64,000 nt of DNA from Pseudomonas multiresinivorans (GTDB lineage: Bacteria; Pseudomonadota; Gammaproteobacteria; Pseudomonadales; Pseudomonadaceae): assembly GCF_012971725.1 (NCBI RefSeq), contig NZ_CP048833.1, positions 5,704,001 to 5,768,000 of the forward strand, read 5' to 3'. The position numbers and the translations under genes are program-made. Under the pieces are notes generated by a model. The model saw only the letters and a list, made by a program, of their open reading frames with translations, was not told the DNA's origin and searched no databases. Positions 1 to 8,885 of the stretch are shown in pieces; position 1 is the first letter of the stretch; each line of letters starts with the position of its first letter.

Positions 1-331
1 CAGCCACGATGATGAGAGGTTCCCCCAGATCGAGGCCCGCCGCCAGTAGCGCCAGCGTGAACAGCCCGATCAGAGGAGAGAGATAGAAAAGCAGGGCACT
101 CTTGAGCAGCAGGTCTTCATCCACACCCAGCACGACTTCGTCGCCGGGCGCCAGCGCCAATGAAGACAGGACGCGCATTCCGCCGCGCCCGCGCACAACA
201 CCCAACTGCCGCAGAAGGCCGTGGCCGCAACCGGCACTGGCCGAGCATCCTGAGCAGGTGGAGTAGCGCAGCGTTTCGACCTGGACAGCGCCAGACTCGA
301 CCGCAATCACCCTCCCCCGCTCCTGGATCAC
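1..331 (-). CDS. mucC: RseC/MucC family sigma-E/AlgU regulator, partial
   Basis: Inner-membrane regulator of the AlgU envelope-stress pathway. The gene runs off the left edge of the window, so only the N-terminal 110 residues are visible. It starts with GTG, and this GTG shares a GTGA overlap with the mucB stop, the usual sign of translational coupling. The visible part has the family cysteine cluster (CSGCSASAGCG) at about residues 27-37, followed by a hydrophobic membrane stretch (ALLFYLSPLIGLFTLALLAA) near residues 80-100. No ATG start is available in this frame near the overlap, so the GTG was chosen. Identity rests on the Cys motif plus position after mucB. The exact role of MucC in alginate control is weakly understood. 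Confidence 0.9.
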   Translation of the reverse strand, partial: MIQERGRVIAVESGAVQVETLRYSTCSGCSASAGCGHGLLRQLGVVRGRGGMRVLSSLALAPGDEVVLGVDEDLLLKSALLFYLSPLIGLFTLALLAAGLDLGEPLIIVA

Positions 332-1272
332 TGTGGCTGGGCTCCTGCTGGGCGCATGGACAACGCCACGCGCTCGGCCGTGCCACTGGGGATTTCACCG
401 ACTACGGTCACCATGGTGCCGCCGTCGTCACTGGCAAACCGCCGCGATACCACTGTCGTCGGGCCCAACTGGGTTCGGGCATCGTCGACCTTGGCGCCGT
501 GCAGCGGCTCGAGGAATACCGAGAAACGCGCCAGGCCGTCACCGTAGGCAAGGCAAAGCACCTGGTCATTGGAGACCGGACTGCGCTCCTGCAACGTGCT
601 ATTCAGGGTGAAACCTGGCGGCACCCATTCGGAATGCCAGCTGGTCTTCACTTCGGCGACCTTGGTTTCCTTCACCGGCTTGCAGGCCGCGCTCGGCTGG
701 AGCGCTCCGTCGTCCGGCGCCTCCATGTCGATACGGGTGAACTGCAGGCGCTCGATGATCTGGCCCTTGTCGTTGAGCAGCAGGGACTTGAGCGGCAGGC
801 CGGTTTGCTTGTCCAGGTGCAACTCGAACCCGTAGCGGTGCTGGTCTCGCGGGATGACCGCCAGCACCACCGCCGGACGGTCGGCGATGCGCGACTCGCC
901 GGCGACGCGAACATCATAGTAGGCGGACAGGTCCGTCGGATTGAGCTTTCGGGCCGGCCACATCTCACCAGTCGACACCTGTCCGGACATGCCGCCACCC
1001 ACACACTGGGTTGCGCCATCGACGCGCACCACTTCCTGGCGTGGCCCATCGACCTGGACGAGATGCTCGCGAACCGAGCCATCACTCTCCACCCGATGCC
1101 AGACATCGTGGGTAGTGAAAGCTCCGCTGCGTTCGTAGATGAAGGTACCCTGGAAGTTCTGTTGCTGATCAGCCTCGGAGAGGCGCTTGATCCAGTCCAA
1201 CGCATCGGCGGCCTGAACTGGCAATGCCAGCAGACCGCCGAGGAAGAACAACAGTGCTGTCGTAGCGCGCAT
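328..1272 (-). CDS. mucB: Sigma-factor regulatory protein MucB (RseB)
   Basis: Periplasmic partner of the anti-sigma factor MucA. In the family it binds the MucA periplasmic domain and shields it from AlgW cleavage until envelope stress. The protein is 314 residues with a clear Sec signal peptide (hydrophobic core FFLGGLLALP, cleavage after VQA near residue 21), then the lipoprotein-like RseB fold beginning ADALDWIKRL. Length matches the family. It follows mucA by 21 bases and overlaps mucC by four bases, so it belongs to the algU-mucA-mucB-mucC operon. No truncation or frameshift is seen. Confidence 0.97.
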   Translation of the reverse strand: MRATTALLFFLGGLLALPVQAADALDWIKRLSEADQQQNFQGTFIYERSGAFTTHDVWHRVESDGSVREHLVQVDGPRQEVVRVDGATQCVGGGMSGQVSTGEMWPARKLNPTDLSAYYDVRVAGESRIADRPAVVLAVIPRDQHRYGFELHLDKQTGLPLKSLLLNDKGQIIERLQFTRIDMEAPDDGALQPSAACKPVKETKVAEVKTSWHSEWVPPGFTLNSTLQERSPVSNDQVLCLAYGDGLARFSVFLEPLHGAKVDDARTQLGPTTVVSRRFASDDGGTMVTVVGEIPSGTAERVALSMRPAGAQPQ

Positions 1273-1293
1273 GTCGCTCCTTAAGGTCGCAAA

Positions 1294-1878
1294 TCAGCGG
1301 CTTTCCAGGCTCGCGGCGCGCGCGTAAGGCAGGGCGCTGTCGGTGCCGCTGACGGCGGACTGCTGCGCGTGCTGACGCAGGTAACCCGGAAGACGCTGCT
1401 CGTGCCAGGTGGTCTGCCCGCCCTGGGCATTGGTGATCACCTGCGGCGCCTCGTCCTGAGTGTAGCCTGCCAATACCGCCGGGCCTTGCACTTGCGGCAG
1501 GGCGATCTGCGGAGTGGCGCCTTGCTGGGCAAGGCCGTTGGCAACACTGTCATCCTGGTGGTACATGCGCACACCGGCCAGCACAGCCAGGGTCACCGAG
1601 GCGGCGACTGCCAGGCGGCCGACGTTGCGCCAGGGATTGCGACTGCGCGGCGCCGGCACGGCCTCGTCGGCCAACGCGGCGGAGACGGCAGCCGCAATGT
1701 CCAGCTTGGGCATGGCCGGCTCGCGGTGCATCACTGCACGGGCCAGTTGGTAACGGGACCAGGTGGCCCGCAATTCGGCGTCCTCGCCGCAGGCTGCAAG
1801 CACACGCCGCAGCTCCAGCTCATCCGCTTCGTTATCCATAACAGCGGACAGCGACTCCTGCAGGGCTTCACGACTCAT
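1294..1878 (-). CDS. mucA: Anti-sigma factor MucA
   Basis: Single-pass inner-membrane anti-sigma factor that holds AlgU inactive and is destroyed by regulated proteolysis. The 194-residue product has the expected length. The N-terminal cytoplasmic AlgU-binding part starts MSREALQESLSAVMDNEADE, a transmembrane segment (VGRLAVAASVTLAVLAGV) follows near residues 84-101, and the periplasmic tail ends in ALPYARAASLESR. An in-frame start 87 bases upstream is possible, but the internal ATG at 1878 matches the conserved N-terminus. The reading frame is intact, so this strain does not carry the truncating mucA lesions that cause mucoidy in clinical P. aeruginosa. Confidence 0.97.
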   Translation of the reverse strand: MSREALQESLSAVMDNEADELELRRVLAACGEDAELRATWSRYQLARAVMHREPAMPKLDIAAAVSAALADEAVPAPRSRNPWRNVGRLAVAASVTLAVLAGVRMYHQDDSVANGLAQQGATPQIALPQVQGPAVLAGYTQDEAPQVITNAQGGQTTWHEQRLPGYLRQHAQQSAVSGTDSALPYARAASLESR

Positions 1879-1909
1879 AGCGGTACCTCTCTTGGCTTCT
1901 GCCGCTGTA

Positions 1910-2494
1910 TCAGACTTCATCATGCAACAAAGGCTGCAAAGCTTTGTCGATCGCTTCCCGCGCACGGAAGATCCGTGAGCGGACGGTTCCCACCGGACAC
2001 TGCATCACGGTGGCGATATCTTCGTAACTCAGACCTTCGAACTCACGCAGGGTCAATGCCGTGCGCAAATCATCGGGCAACTGCTGGATGGTGCGATGGA
2101 CCGTTTCCTCGATCTCATCCCGCAGCATGGCTCTTTCCGGCGACTCGATGTCCTTCAGGGCGTGATCGCCGTCGAAGAACTCCGCATCCTCTGCCGTGAC
2201 ATCGCTGTCCGGCGGCCGCCGACCGCGCGCAACCAGATGGTTCTTCGCGGTGTTGATGGCGATACGGTACAGCCAGGTATAAAAGGCACTGTCACCGCGG
2301 AAGTTACCCAAGGCGCGATACGCCTTGATGAACGCTTCCTGTGCGACGTCCTGGGCTTCCTGGGCGTCGTGCACGAATCGCACGATCAGCCCCAGAATCT
2401 TGTGCTGGTACTTCAGCACCAGCAGGTCGAATGCCCGTTTATCTCCGCGCTGTACCCGTTCAACCAGTTGCTGATCCGTTTCCTGGGTTAGCAT
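1910..2494 (-). CDS. algU: RNA polymerase sigma factor AlgU (sigma-22, RpoE family)
   Basis: ECF sigma factor for the envelope-stress and alginate regulon. The 194-residue product begins MLTQETDQQLVERVQRGDKR. Region 2 is recognisable (DVAQEAFIKAYRALGNFRGD, then FYTWLYRIAINTAKN), and region 4 has the helix-turn-helix around LSYEDIATVMQCPVGTVRSR. A longer open frame reaches 2614, but it would start upstream of the -10 and -35 promoter elements, so the ATG at 2494 was used. It heads the operon algU-mucA-mucB-mucC and is probably autoregulated through the AlgU-type promoter just upstream. Confidence 0.98.
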   Translation of the reverse strand: MLTQETDQQLVERVQRGDKRAFDLLVLKYQHKILGLIVRFVHDAQEAQDVAQEAFIKAYRALGNFRGDSAFYTWLYRIAINTAKNHLVARGRRPPDSDVTAEDAEFFDGDHALKDIESPERAMLRDEIEETVHRTIQQLPDDLRTALTLREFEGLSYEDIATVMQCPVGTVRSRIFRAREAIDKALQPLLHDEV

Positions 2495-2954
2495 GAATGC
2501 TCCTCTGAAAACCTGGAGGAGCTTCGAGCACCCTGGTGAATCGTCCTGCCAAGATAGACTCGGGTCTTTTGCAAAAGTTCTCCCCTCCAAGCATACGCCG
2601 CACAGTTTTTTCACATTGGCGGCAACCGGACCCCGACATGCGTCCGAAGCCCGTCAAATTCAACTGTACCGGGCGGAACACCCGCTCCCCTTCCGCGCAA
2701 TGTCAATCTGCGCGCAAAGCTGATTGGGTATTCCGCGTTCGAACCGGAACGCCTGAAAAAGTTCCGGGGATTTGCCTTGGTCCTTCAATGATTTCGACGC
2801 CACCCGGACGCCCGCCAGGCCGGCTTGAGCGGGGAAGAATGCCTCCCGCCCTGCGACTGCCGTCCCGCCGCACGCACCTTCGGTGTCATCGGTTCGCCAG
2901 TATTGTGCCGTGGCCCCCTTCTATATACTAGGGCGCCATTTTGTGGAGCCGGGT
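2495..2954. other. Divergent intergenic region algU/nadB
   Basis: This 460-base gap separates divergent algU and nadB. It holds the AlgU-type promoter at 2554-2580 and a possible nadB -10 element (TATACT, 2924-2929). No convincing -35 at correct spacing was found for nadB. No further gene or RNA is evident. Confidence 0.6.
2554..2580 (-). promoter_or_regulatory. AlgU (sigma-22)-type promoter of the algU operon
   Basis: Read on the minus strand, GAACTT (2575-2580) is followed by a 16-base spacer and TCTAT (2554-2558). This fits the ECF sigma-22 consensus GAACTT-N16/17-TCtga. It lies about 60 bases upstream of the algU start codon, consistent with autoregulation known for algU in P. aeruginosa. 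Confidence 0.85.
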
Positions 2955-4571
2955 ATGAGTCAGCATTTCCAGCACGATGTCCTAGTGATCGGCAGCGGGG
3001 CCGCCGGCCTGACGCTGGCTTTGACGCTGCCGTCGCACCTGAAGATTGCCGTGCTGAGCAAGGGCGAGCTTTCCCAGGGTTCCACCTTCTGGGCCCAGGG
3101 CGGCGTCGCCGCCGTGCTGGATGACACCGATACCGTGGAGTCCCACGTCGAGGACACCCTGGTCGCTGGCGCGGGCCTGTGCCGCGAGGACGCGGTGAAA
3201 TTCACCGTCGAGCATAGCCGCGAAGCCATCCAGTGGCTGATCGAGCAGGGCGTACCCTTCACCCGCGACCATGAGCCGGGGCGCGAGGACGGCGGTTTCG
3301 AGTTTCACCTGACCCGCGAGGGCGGCCACAGCCACCGCCGCATCATCCACGCCGCCGACGCCACCGGCGCCGCGATCTTCAATACGCTGCTGGAGCAGGC
3401 ACGCCAGCGGCCGAATATCGAACTGCTATCGCAGCGGGTTGCCGTCGACCTGATCACCGAGCGAAAACTGGGGATGAACGGCCAGCGCTGCCTGGGCGCC
3501 TACGTGCTGGATCGCGCCACCGGCGAAGTCGACACCTTCAGCGCACGCTTCACCGTGCTCGCCTCCGGCGGCGCCAGCAAGGTCTACCTCTATACCAGCA
3601 ACCCGGACGGCAACTCCGGCGATGGCATCGCCATGGCCTGGCGCGCCGGCTGCCGGGTCGGCAACCTGGAGTTCAACCAGTTCCACCCGACCTGCCTGTA
3701 CCACCCCCAGGCCAAGAGTTTCCTGATCACCGAGGCACTGCGCGGTGAAGGCGCCCTGCTGCGCCTGCCCAATGGCGAGCGCTTCATGCCGCGCTTCCAC
3801 GCCCTGGGCGAACTTGCCCCGCGCGACGTAGTGGCCCGCGCCATCGACCACGAGATGAAGCGCCTGGGTATCGACTACGTCTACCTGGACATCAGCCACA
3901 AGCCGGCCGAGTTCATTCGCGAGCACTTCCCCACCGTCTATGAACGCTGCCTGGACTTCGGCATCGACATCACCCGCGAGCCCATCCCGGTCGTGCCGGC
4001 GGCGCACTACACCTGCGGTGGCGTGCTGGTGGACGAACACGGCCATACCGATGTGCCGAACCTCTATGCCATCGGCGAAACCACCTTCACCGGCCTACAC
4101 GGTGCCAACCGCATGGCCAGCAACTCGCTGCTGGAGTGCTTCGTCTATGCCCGCTCCGCCGCCGCCGACATCCTCGCCAAACTGCCCAAGGAACAGGCCC
4201 TGGTCGCGCTGCCCTGCTGGGACGCCAGCCAGGTTACCGACTCGGATGAAGACGTGATCATCGCGCACAACTGGGACGAGCTGCGGCGCTTCATGTGGGA
4301 CTACGTGGGCATCGTGCGCACCAACAAGCGCCTGGCCCGCGCCCAGCACCGCGTGCGCCTGCTGCTGGACGAGATCGACGAGTTCTACTCGAACTACAAG
4401 GTCAGCCGTGACCTGATCGAACTGCGCAACCTGGCTCAGGTGGCGGAGCTGATCATCAACTCCGCCATGCAGCGCCGCGAGAGCCGTGGCCTGCACTACA
4501 CGCTGGACTATCCGGACCTGCTGCCCGAGGCCCGCGACACTATTCTGGCGCCACCCACCTACTGCGGCTGA
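2955..4571 (+). CDS. nadB: L-aspartate oxidase NadB
   Basis: FAD enzyme that oxidises L-aspartate to iminoaspartate, the first step of de novo NAD synthesis, working with quinolinate synthase NadA. The 538-residue product begins MSQHFQHDVLVIGSGAAGLT, with the FAD-binding GxGxxG motif in the first 20 residues. The substrate/flavin motif HYTCGGVLVDEHG and the GLHGANRMASNSLLEC motif of the fumarate reductase/aspartate oxidase family are present. A longer in-frame start at 2883 was rejected because the added residues lack family similarity. The last 32 bases overlap the 3' end of the convergent ygfX gene. Confidence 0.97.
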   Translation: MSQHFQHDVLVIGSGAAGLTLALTLPSHLKIAVLSKGELSQGSTFWAQGGVAAVLDDTDTVESHVEDTLVAGAGLCREDAVKFTVEHSREAIQWLIEQGVPFTRDHEPGREDGGFEFHLTREGGHSHRRIIHAADATGAAIFNTLLEQARQRPNIELLSQRVAVDLITERKLGMNGQRCLGAYVLDRATGEVDTFSARFTVLASGGASKVYLYTSNPDGNSGDGIAMAWRAGCRVGNLEFNQFHPTCLYHPQAKSFLITEALRGEGALLRLPNGERFMPRFHALGELAPRDVVARAIDHEMKRLGIDYVYLDISHKPAEFIREHFPTVYERCLDFGIDITREPIPVVPAAHYTCGGVLVDEHGHTDVPNLYAIGETTFTGLHGANRMASNSLLECFVYARSAAADILAKLPKEQALVALPCWDASQVTDSDEDVIIAHNWDELRRFMWDYVGIVRTNKRLARAQHRVRLLLDEIDEFYSNYKVSRDLIELRNLAQVAELIINSAMQRRESRGLHYTLDYPDLLPEARDTILAPPTYCG

Positions 4572-4992
4572 AGCGCAGCCGCACCCGCAGACGCCGGTGC
4601 AACTCCGGCGCCAGGGCATCGGCGGGGACGCAGACGCTGCGCGCCAGCCAGTCGCCGGGGCGGCGGAAACGCAGGACGATCAACCTGGGCAGCGCCAGGC
4701 TGTCCGGCATCAACTGCACCGGTTGGAAGCCTTCCCGCTCGCTCCACAGCTGCCAGCCCTCGGCGTTGTGGCGCAGCGCACGCACCGAATCCGGCGCGCG
4801 CAATAGAATCTGCCGCGGCACAACCCAGCAGGCATGCAGCAGGCAGAGACTCAGGCCGAGCGTTGTCCAGTGCAGGGGAATGTCCGCGAGCAGCAGCGCC
4901 AGGACGGCACCGAACTGCGCGGCGAGATAGGCCGCCAGCAAACCGATGGACGGTTGCCAGCGGCACTCGAAGGGGTCACTTCGGCTGGACAC
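4540..4992 (-). CDS. ygfX: YgfX family inner-membrane protein
   Basis: Small membrane protein of 150 residues, partner gene of sdhE in gammaproteobacteria. In E. coli the homologue (CptA/YgfX) has been described as affecting the cytoskeleton, but the role is debated. Two adjacent hydrophobic segments (about residues 16-37 and 41-58) form a membrane hairpin, followed by an arginine-rich soluble tail. The start overlaps the end of sdhE by 17 bases, indicating coupling, and the 3' end overlaps nadB on the opposite strand. Identity is inferred from position and topology as much as from sequence. Confidence 0.8.
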   Translation of the reverse strand: MSSRSDPFECRWQPSIGLLAAYLAAQFGAVLALLLADIPLHWTTLGLSLCLLHACWVVPRQILLRAPDSVRALRHNAEGWQLWSEREGFQPVQLMPDSLALPRLIVLRFRRPGDWLARSVCVPADALAPELHRRLRVRLRFSRSRWVAPE

Positions 4993-5230
4993 GGTCCAGG
5001 ATCATGCGAACGATGATGCGCAGGTCGCCGTCGTCCGGCTCGCCACGCTGCATGAACCAGCCGAACATGTCCTGGTCCTCGCACTCCAGCAGCTTGCGGA
5101 AGCGCGCCTGATCATCGGCGGGCAGGCCCGGATAGACTTCCTGGACAAAGGGCACCAGCAGGACGTCCAGTTCCAGCATGCCGCGGCGGCTGTGCCAGAA
5201 AAGGCGTTTGAGTTCGGTTTCGTCGGTCAT
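4976..5230 (-). CDS. sdhE: FAD assembly factor SdhE (YgfY/CptB)
   Basis: Small protein of 84 residues that promotes covalent FAD attachment to the flavoprotein subunits of succinate dehydrogenase and fumarate reductase. The family signature RRGMLELD (residues 15-22) is present, with the RG pair needed for flavinylation, as is the conserved acidic CEDQDMFGWF segment. It is the first gene of the sdhE-ygfX pair and is divergent from ygfZ. Toxin-antitoxin naming (CptB) persists in some databases but the flavinylation role is better supported. Confidence 0.93.
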   Translation of the reverse strand: MTDETELKRLFWHSRRGMLELDVLLVPFVQEVYPGLPADDQARFRKLLECEDQDMFGWFMQRGEPDDGDLRIIVRMILDRVQPK

Positions 5231-5399
5231 CTGCGGGCACCTCGATTAACAGCGGGCGAATACGTGTTGTCACTCGCGAAGTCGACGGACGGCGCGAGCC
5301 GAGCGGCATTATACGCATGCTCGACTCCCCCGGCACCCGCTGACAAGGCAGGGCCTGAGCTCTATCATGAGGCCCCTAACTTTCTTCCAGCGAATCGTG

Positions 5400-6335
5400 A
5401 TGACCGACTCTGCTTTCTACACCGAACTCAATCACGAAGGGATTCTCGCCGTCCGTGGCGCGGACGCCGCCAAATTCCTCCAGGGCCAGCTGACCTGCAA
5501 CCTCAATTACCTCAACGCCGAGTACTCCAGCCTCGGCGCCCGTTGCACGCCCAAGGGCCGCATGACCTCCAGCTTCCGCATCCTCGCCGAGGGCGAAGGC
5601 TTCCTGCTGGCCATGGCCAATGACCTGCTGGACAGCCAGCTGGCGGACCTGAAGAAGTACGCGGTGTTTTCCAAGGCCACCCTCTCCGATGACAGCACCC
5701 AGTGGGCGCGCTTCGGCCTGAGCGCTGCGGACGCGATCCTGGCCGAACTGAAGCTGCCGCTCTCCGGCGAAGCCGACCAGGTAGCGCGGGCCGACGGCCT
5801 GATCGCCATCGGCCTCGGCCAGGGCCGCGTCGAACTCTGGGTGCCGGCCGAGCGCGCCGCTACCATTGCCGAGCTGTTGCAGGCCCACCTGCCCCACGCC
5901 GAGCTCAACGAGTGGCTGCTCGGCCAGGTGCGTGCCGGCGTCGGCCAGGTATTCGGCGCCACCCGCGAGCTGTTCATCCCGCAGATGATCAACCTGCAGG
6001 CCGTGGGCGGCGTGAGCTTCAAGAAAGGCTGCTATACCGGCCAGGAAATCGTTGCGCGCATGCAGTACCTCGGCCGCCTCAAGCGCCGCCTGCAGCGCCT
6101 GAAACTCGATGGCGCCAAATTGCCGGAGCCGGGCCGCGAGCTGTTCTCGCCGGTGCACTCCACCAGCGTCGGGGAGGTGGTACTGGCCGCCCGCGCGGCC
6201 GATGGCGTGGAGCTGCTCGCCGTACTGCAGGACGACGCCGCTGCCGACGGCAACGTGCGCCTGGGCGAAGACCAGCCCCTTCGCCTGCTGGATCTGCCTT
6301 ACGTTCTGGACAGCGATCGCGAGATCCAGCGCTGA
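5400..6335 (+). CDS. ygfZ: YgfZ/CAF17 folate-binding iron-sulfur protein
   Basis: Tetrahydrofolate-binding protein of the GcvT/CAF17 fold that supports assembly or repair of certain Fe-S enzymes, including the tRNA methylthiolase MiaB. The 311-residue protein carries the hallmark K-G-C-Y-T-G-Q-E motif (KKGCYTGQEIVARMQYLG), whose cysteine is essential in E. coli. The N-terminal HEGILAVRGADAAKFLQGQL segment is typical. An upstream in-frame ATG exists at 5367; the start at 5400 (MTDSAFYTEL) fits the family N-terminus better. It is divergent from sdhE and precedes the HDOD gene by 45 bases. Confidence 0.93.
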   Translation: MTDSAFYTELNHEGILAVRGADAAKFLQGQLTCNLNYLNAEYSSLGARCTPKGRMTSSFRILAEGEGFLLAMANDLLDSQLADLKKYAVFSKATLSDDSTQWARFGLSAADAILAELKLPLSGEADQVARADGLIAIGLGQGRVELWVPAERAATIAELLQAHLPHAELNEWLLGQVRAGVGQVFGATRELFIPQMINLQAVGGVSFKKGCYTGQEIVARMQYLGRLKRRLQRLKLDGAKLPEPGRELFSPVHSTSVGEVVLAARAADGVELLAVLQDDAAADGNVRLGEDQPLRLLDLPYVLDSDREIQR

Positions 6336-6380
6336 ATTCCGTGCCGGGCGGGGAGCCCGGTTTTCCCTGAAGGACACTTC

Positions 6381-7217
6381 ATGAGCAAGCTTGCCGAAAA
6401 AGTACAACAGGAACTGCTGCGAGCCATCGACAACGATGAGCTGGTGCTGCCGACGCTGCCCGAAGTCGCCCTGCGCGTCCGCGAGGCGGCGGAAGACCCG
6501 GACATCAGCATCCAGGACCTCAGCAAGGTGATCGGCAACGACGCTGCCCTGACCGCGCGCATCATCAAGGTGGTGAACAGCCCGCTGCTGCGCACCAACA
6601 AGGAAATCACCGACCTGCAGATGGCGATCAGCCGCCTGGGGATCAACTACACCTGCAACCTGGCGACCGGCCTGGCCATGGAACAGATGTTCCAGGCTAC
6701 TTCCGACGTCGTCGACCGCAAGATGCGCGAGGTGTGGAACAAGAGCACCGAGATCGCCGGCATCTGCCACGCCCTGTGCCGCCACTACACCCGCCTGGCG
6801 CCGGACCAGGCGACCCTCGCCGGCCTGGTGCACCAGATCGGCGTGCTGCCGATCCTCACCTACGCCGAGGAGCACAGCGAGCTGCTCGCCGACTCCATCA
6901 GCCTCAACCACGTGATCGAGCGCATCCACCCGATCATCGGCGACCGCATCCTCAAGGCCTGGGACTTCCCGGCGCCGATCGCCGCCGTGCCAGGCCAGCA
7001 CCTGGACTTCAGCCGCGATTCGGCCAAGGTCGATTATGTGGACATCGTCCAGGTCGCCACCCTGCAGAGCTACCTCGGCAGCCAGCACCCCTACACCGAG
7101 CTGGACTGGGCGACTATCCCGGCGTTCTCCAAGCTGGGCCTGGACCCGAAGGCGGACGTGAAGGAAGACGAAGACCTCTCTGCCGCCATGGAAGCGGCGA
7201 TGAGCATGCTGCAGTAA
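6381..7217 (+). CDS. HDOD domain-containing protein
   Basis: A 278-residue cytoplasmic protein made mainly of one HDOD domain, a catalytically inactive relative of HD phosphohydrolases used in signalling. The diagnostic N-terminal part is visible (LPTLPEVALRVREAAEDPD, then ISIQDLSKVIGNDAALTARI and VVNSPLLR), followed by the helical part with MQMAIS-like and GLVHQIGVLPIL segments. No receiver, GGDEF or other output domain is fused. It follows ygfZ closely and may be cotranscribed. The specific process it controls cannot be told from sequence. Confidence 0.9.
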   Translation: MSKLAEKVQQELLRAIDNDELVLPTLPEVALRVREAAEDPDISIQDLSKVIGNDAALTARIIKVVNSPLLRTNKEITDLQMAISRLGINYTCNLATGLAMEQMFQATSDVVDRKMREVWNKSTEIAGICHALCRHYTRLAPDQATLAGLVHQIGVLPILTYAEEHSELLADSISLNHVIERIHPIIGDRILKAWDFPAPIAAVPGQHLDFSRDSAKVDYVDIVQVATLQSYLGSQHPYTELDWATIPAFSKLGLDPKADVKEDEDLSAAMEAAMSMLQ

Positions 7218-7233
7218 CGGCGGACCATTGCTC

Positions 7234-7258
7234 GATCGCGGACAGAGTCCGCTCCTAC
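7234..7258 (+). repeat. REP-like half element (GGAGCGGAC family)
   Basis: The segment gatcgcggacagagtccgct followed by cctac is the right half of the Pseudomonas extragenic palindrome that occurs in full at 23727-23797 and as a half copy at 44236-44260. Confidence 0.75.
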
Positions 7259-7285
7259 GCCTCAGGAAATTCCGTGCCGTGCCCA

Positions 7286-7428
7286 TCCCTCTCCCCCGCC
7301 CTCTCCCTAAAGGGAGAGGGAGCCGTTCGGCGTATCGAGGCGATAGCAGAGTCAGCCGGTGAGCGCCTGGTTTTCCAAGCACTCGGGACAGTCCCCTCTC
7401 CCTTCAGGGAGAGGGTTAGGGAGAGGGC
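7286..7428. repeat. Palindromic repeat of the CCCTCTCCC family
   Basis: Two nested inverted repeats built from ccctctccctaaagggaga and cccctctcccttcagggaga flank a variable core. The same family recurs at 19649-19801, 55431-55525, 58036-58155 and 59442-59603. It lies in the gap between the HDOD gene and tctE. Confidence 0.8.
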
Positions 7429-7440
7429 CACGCCCCACAC

Positions 7441-7468
7441 CGAAACCCGCCGATCCCGGCGGGTTTCG
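7441..7468. terminator. Bidirectional stem-loop between HDOD gene and tctE
   Basis: A perfect 12-base inverted repeat (cgaaacccgccg, four-base loop, cggcgggtttcg) lies between converging genes, directly beyond the tctE stop. The T-rich flank is short, so termination strength is uncertain. Confidence 0.6.
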
Positions 7469-7478
7469 CGTTTCTGGC

Positions 7479-8885
7479 TCAGGCGTTTTCCGCGGGGAAG
7501 GTCACGCGCACCAGCAGGCCACCGAGCTCGCCCTGGCCCAGCTCGATGCGGGCACGGTGGGCGCTGCAGATCTCGCCGACGATGGCCAAGCCCAGGCCGG
7601 TGCCCTGCTGGCGGCGGCGGTAGAAGCGGCGGAAGACCTTGTCGTGCTCTTCCGGCGGGATGCCGGGGCCATCGTCCTCGACCTCCAGTTCTGCCGGCGA
7701 ACGCACGCGGATGATCACGTTGCCATCTGCCGGAGCGTGGGCGATGGCGTTATCCACCAGGTTGCTGAGCAGTTCGTTGAGCAGTGTCGGGTCGCCCTTC
7801 ACCCAGGCCGGCTCATCCGCTTCCAGCGCCAGCGCCACGCCGCGCGAATAGGCCAGGGGCGCCAGCGCCATGCCCAGTTCGCGGGCCAGTTGGCCCAGCT
7901 CGATACGCTCCCCCGCTCCTTCGGCAATGGCGCGGGCACCGCTTTCGACGCGAGCCAGCGACAGCAGCTGATTAGCCAGCCCGGTCACCCGGTCGGTGTT
8001 CTGCACGGCCTCGACCAGCGTTGTGCGCCATTGCTGCGGGTCCTCTTCGCGCAGGCCCAGCTCCAACCGCGCCTTGAGCGCTGCCAGCGGCGTGCGCAGC
8101 TCGTGGGAAGCCTCGGCGATGAATTGCGACTGCCGATCGAACAAACCGCGCAGGCGCACAGTGAAGTGGTTGAGCGCCGCAACCAGCGGGCGCAGTTCCT
8201 TCTGCACGCGGACTTCCGGCAGCGGGCGCAGGTCGTCCGGTTGGCGCTCCTCCACCGCTTCACGCAAACGGTCCAGCGGGCGCAGACCGGCGCTCACCGC
8301 GTACCAAACCATCATCAGGGCGGCGATGGCCGACAACGCCAGGTTGAGCAAGGTATCGGCGAGCAGGTTGCGCGCCAGCCGCTCGCGGGCGCCCATGGTT
8401 TCGGCGACGCGGATTTCCGCCATGCCATTGACCGTCGGCTGGCTCACCGGCTGCAGCAGGCTGACCACCCGCACGCCCTGTCCTTCGTAGGTGGCGTCGT
8501 AGAACTTGGCCAGTGCCGGGTAATCGTCGGTGCGCGGGGTGGTCGGCAGCGGTGCCGGCAGGTTCTCGTAGCCGGAGATCATTTTCCCCTGGGGGTCGAT
8601 CACCTGGTAGAAGATGCGCCCGGCGCTGTCGTACTCGAAGCTGTCCAGCGCCACGTAGGGCACGTTGGCGCGCAGGGTGCCGTCGCTGGCGTAGAGGCCG
8701 TCGGCGATGTCCCGCGCGGAAGCCAGCAGCGTTCGGTCATAGGCAATGTCGGCAGCGTGCCGGGCGCGCCAGTATGTGGCCGCACTGCCGATCAGCAGCA
8801 GCACCAGCAGCAGGCCGCCAAGGCGCCAGAGCAGCCGCCCGCGCAGGCTGCCCGTGCCGGGAAAGCGCCAACGCCGTTCAGCCAT
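7479..8885 (-). CDS. tctE: Two-component sensor histidine kinase, TctE type
   Basis: Membrane sensor kinase of 468 residues for the adjacent tricarboxylate uptake genes. It has a first transmembrane segment near residues 19-37, a periplasmic sensing domain to about residue 170, a second transmembrane segment near 172-197, and a HisKA domain with phospho-acceptor His261 (EASHELRTPLAALK). The ATPase domain has the N box (NELLSNLVDNAIAHAP) and G boxes (DDGPGIP, GTGLGLAIV). An upstream start at 8987 was rejected because it would overlap most of the regulator's DNA-binding end. The start at 8885 overlaps tctD by eight bases. Citrate or another tricarboxylate as ligand is inferred from the divergent opdH-tctCBA genes. 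Confidence 0.9.
   Translation of the reverse strand: MAERRWRFPGTGSLRGRLLWRLGGLLLVLLLIGSAATYWRARHAADIAYDRTLLASARDIADGLYASDGTLRANVPYVALDSFEYDSAGRIFYQVIDPQGKMISGYENLPAPLPTTPRTDDYPALAKFYDATYEGQGVRVVSLLQPVSQPTVNGMAEIRVAETMGARERLARNLLADTLLNLALSAIAALMMVWYAVSAGLRPLDRLREAVEERQPDDLRPLPEVRVQKELRPLVAALNHFTVRLRGLFDRQSQFIAEASHELRTPLAALKARLELGLREEDPQQWRTTLVEAVQNTDRVTGLANQLLSLARVESGARAIAEGAGERIELGQLARELGMALAPLAYSRGVALALEADEPAWVKGDPTLLNELLSNLVDNAIAHAPADGNVIIRVRSPAELEVEDDGPGIPPEEHDKVFRRFYRRRQQGTGLGLAIVGEICSAHRARIELGQGELGGLLVRVTFPAENA

Noticed and set aside
2901..2929. A sigma-70 promoter for nadB
   Set aside because: A TATACT element is present at 2924, but no -35 hexamer with 16-18 base spacing matches well. 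It is not listed as a promoter.
5376..7382. A 668-codon minus-strand frame across ygfZ and the HDOD gene
   Set aside because: Both plus-strand genes have clear family motifs. The opposite frame is rich in repetitive Gln, Ala and Gly without domains.
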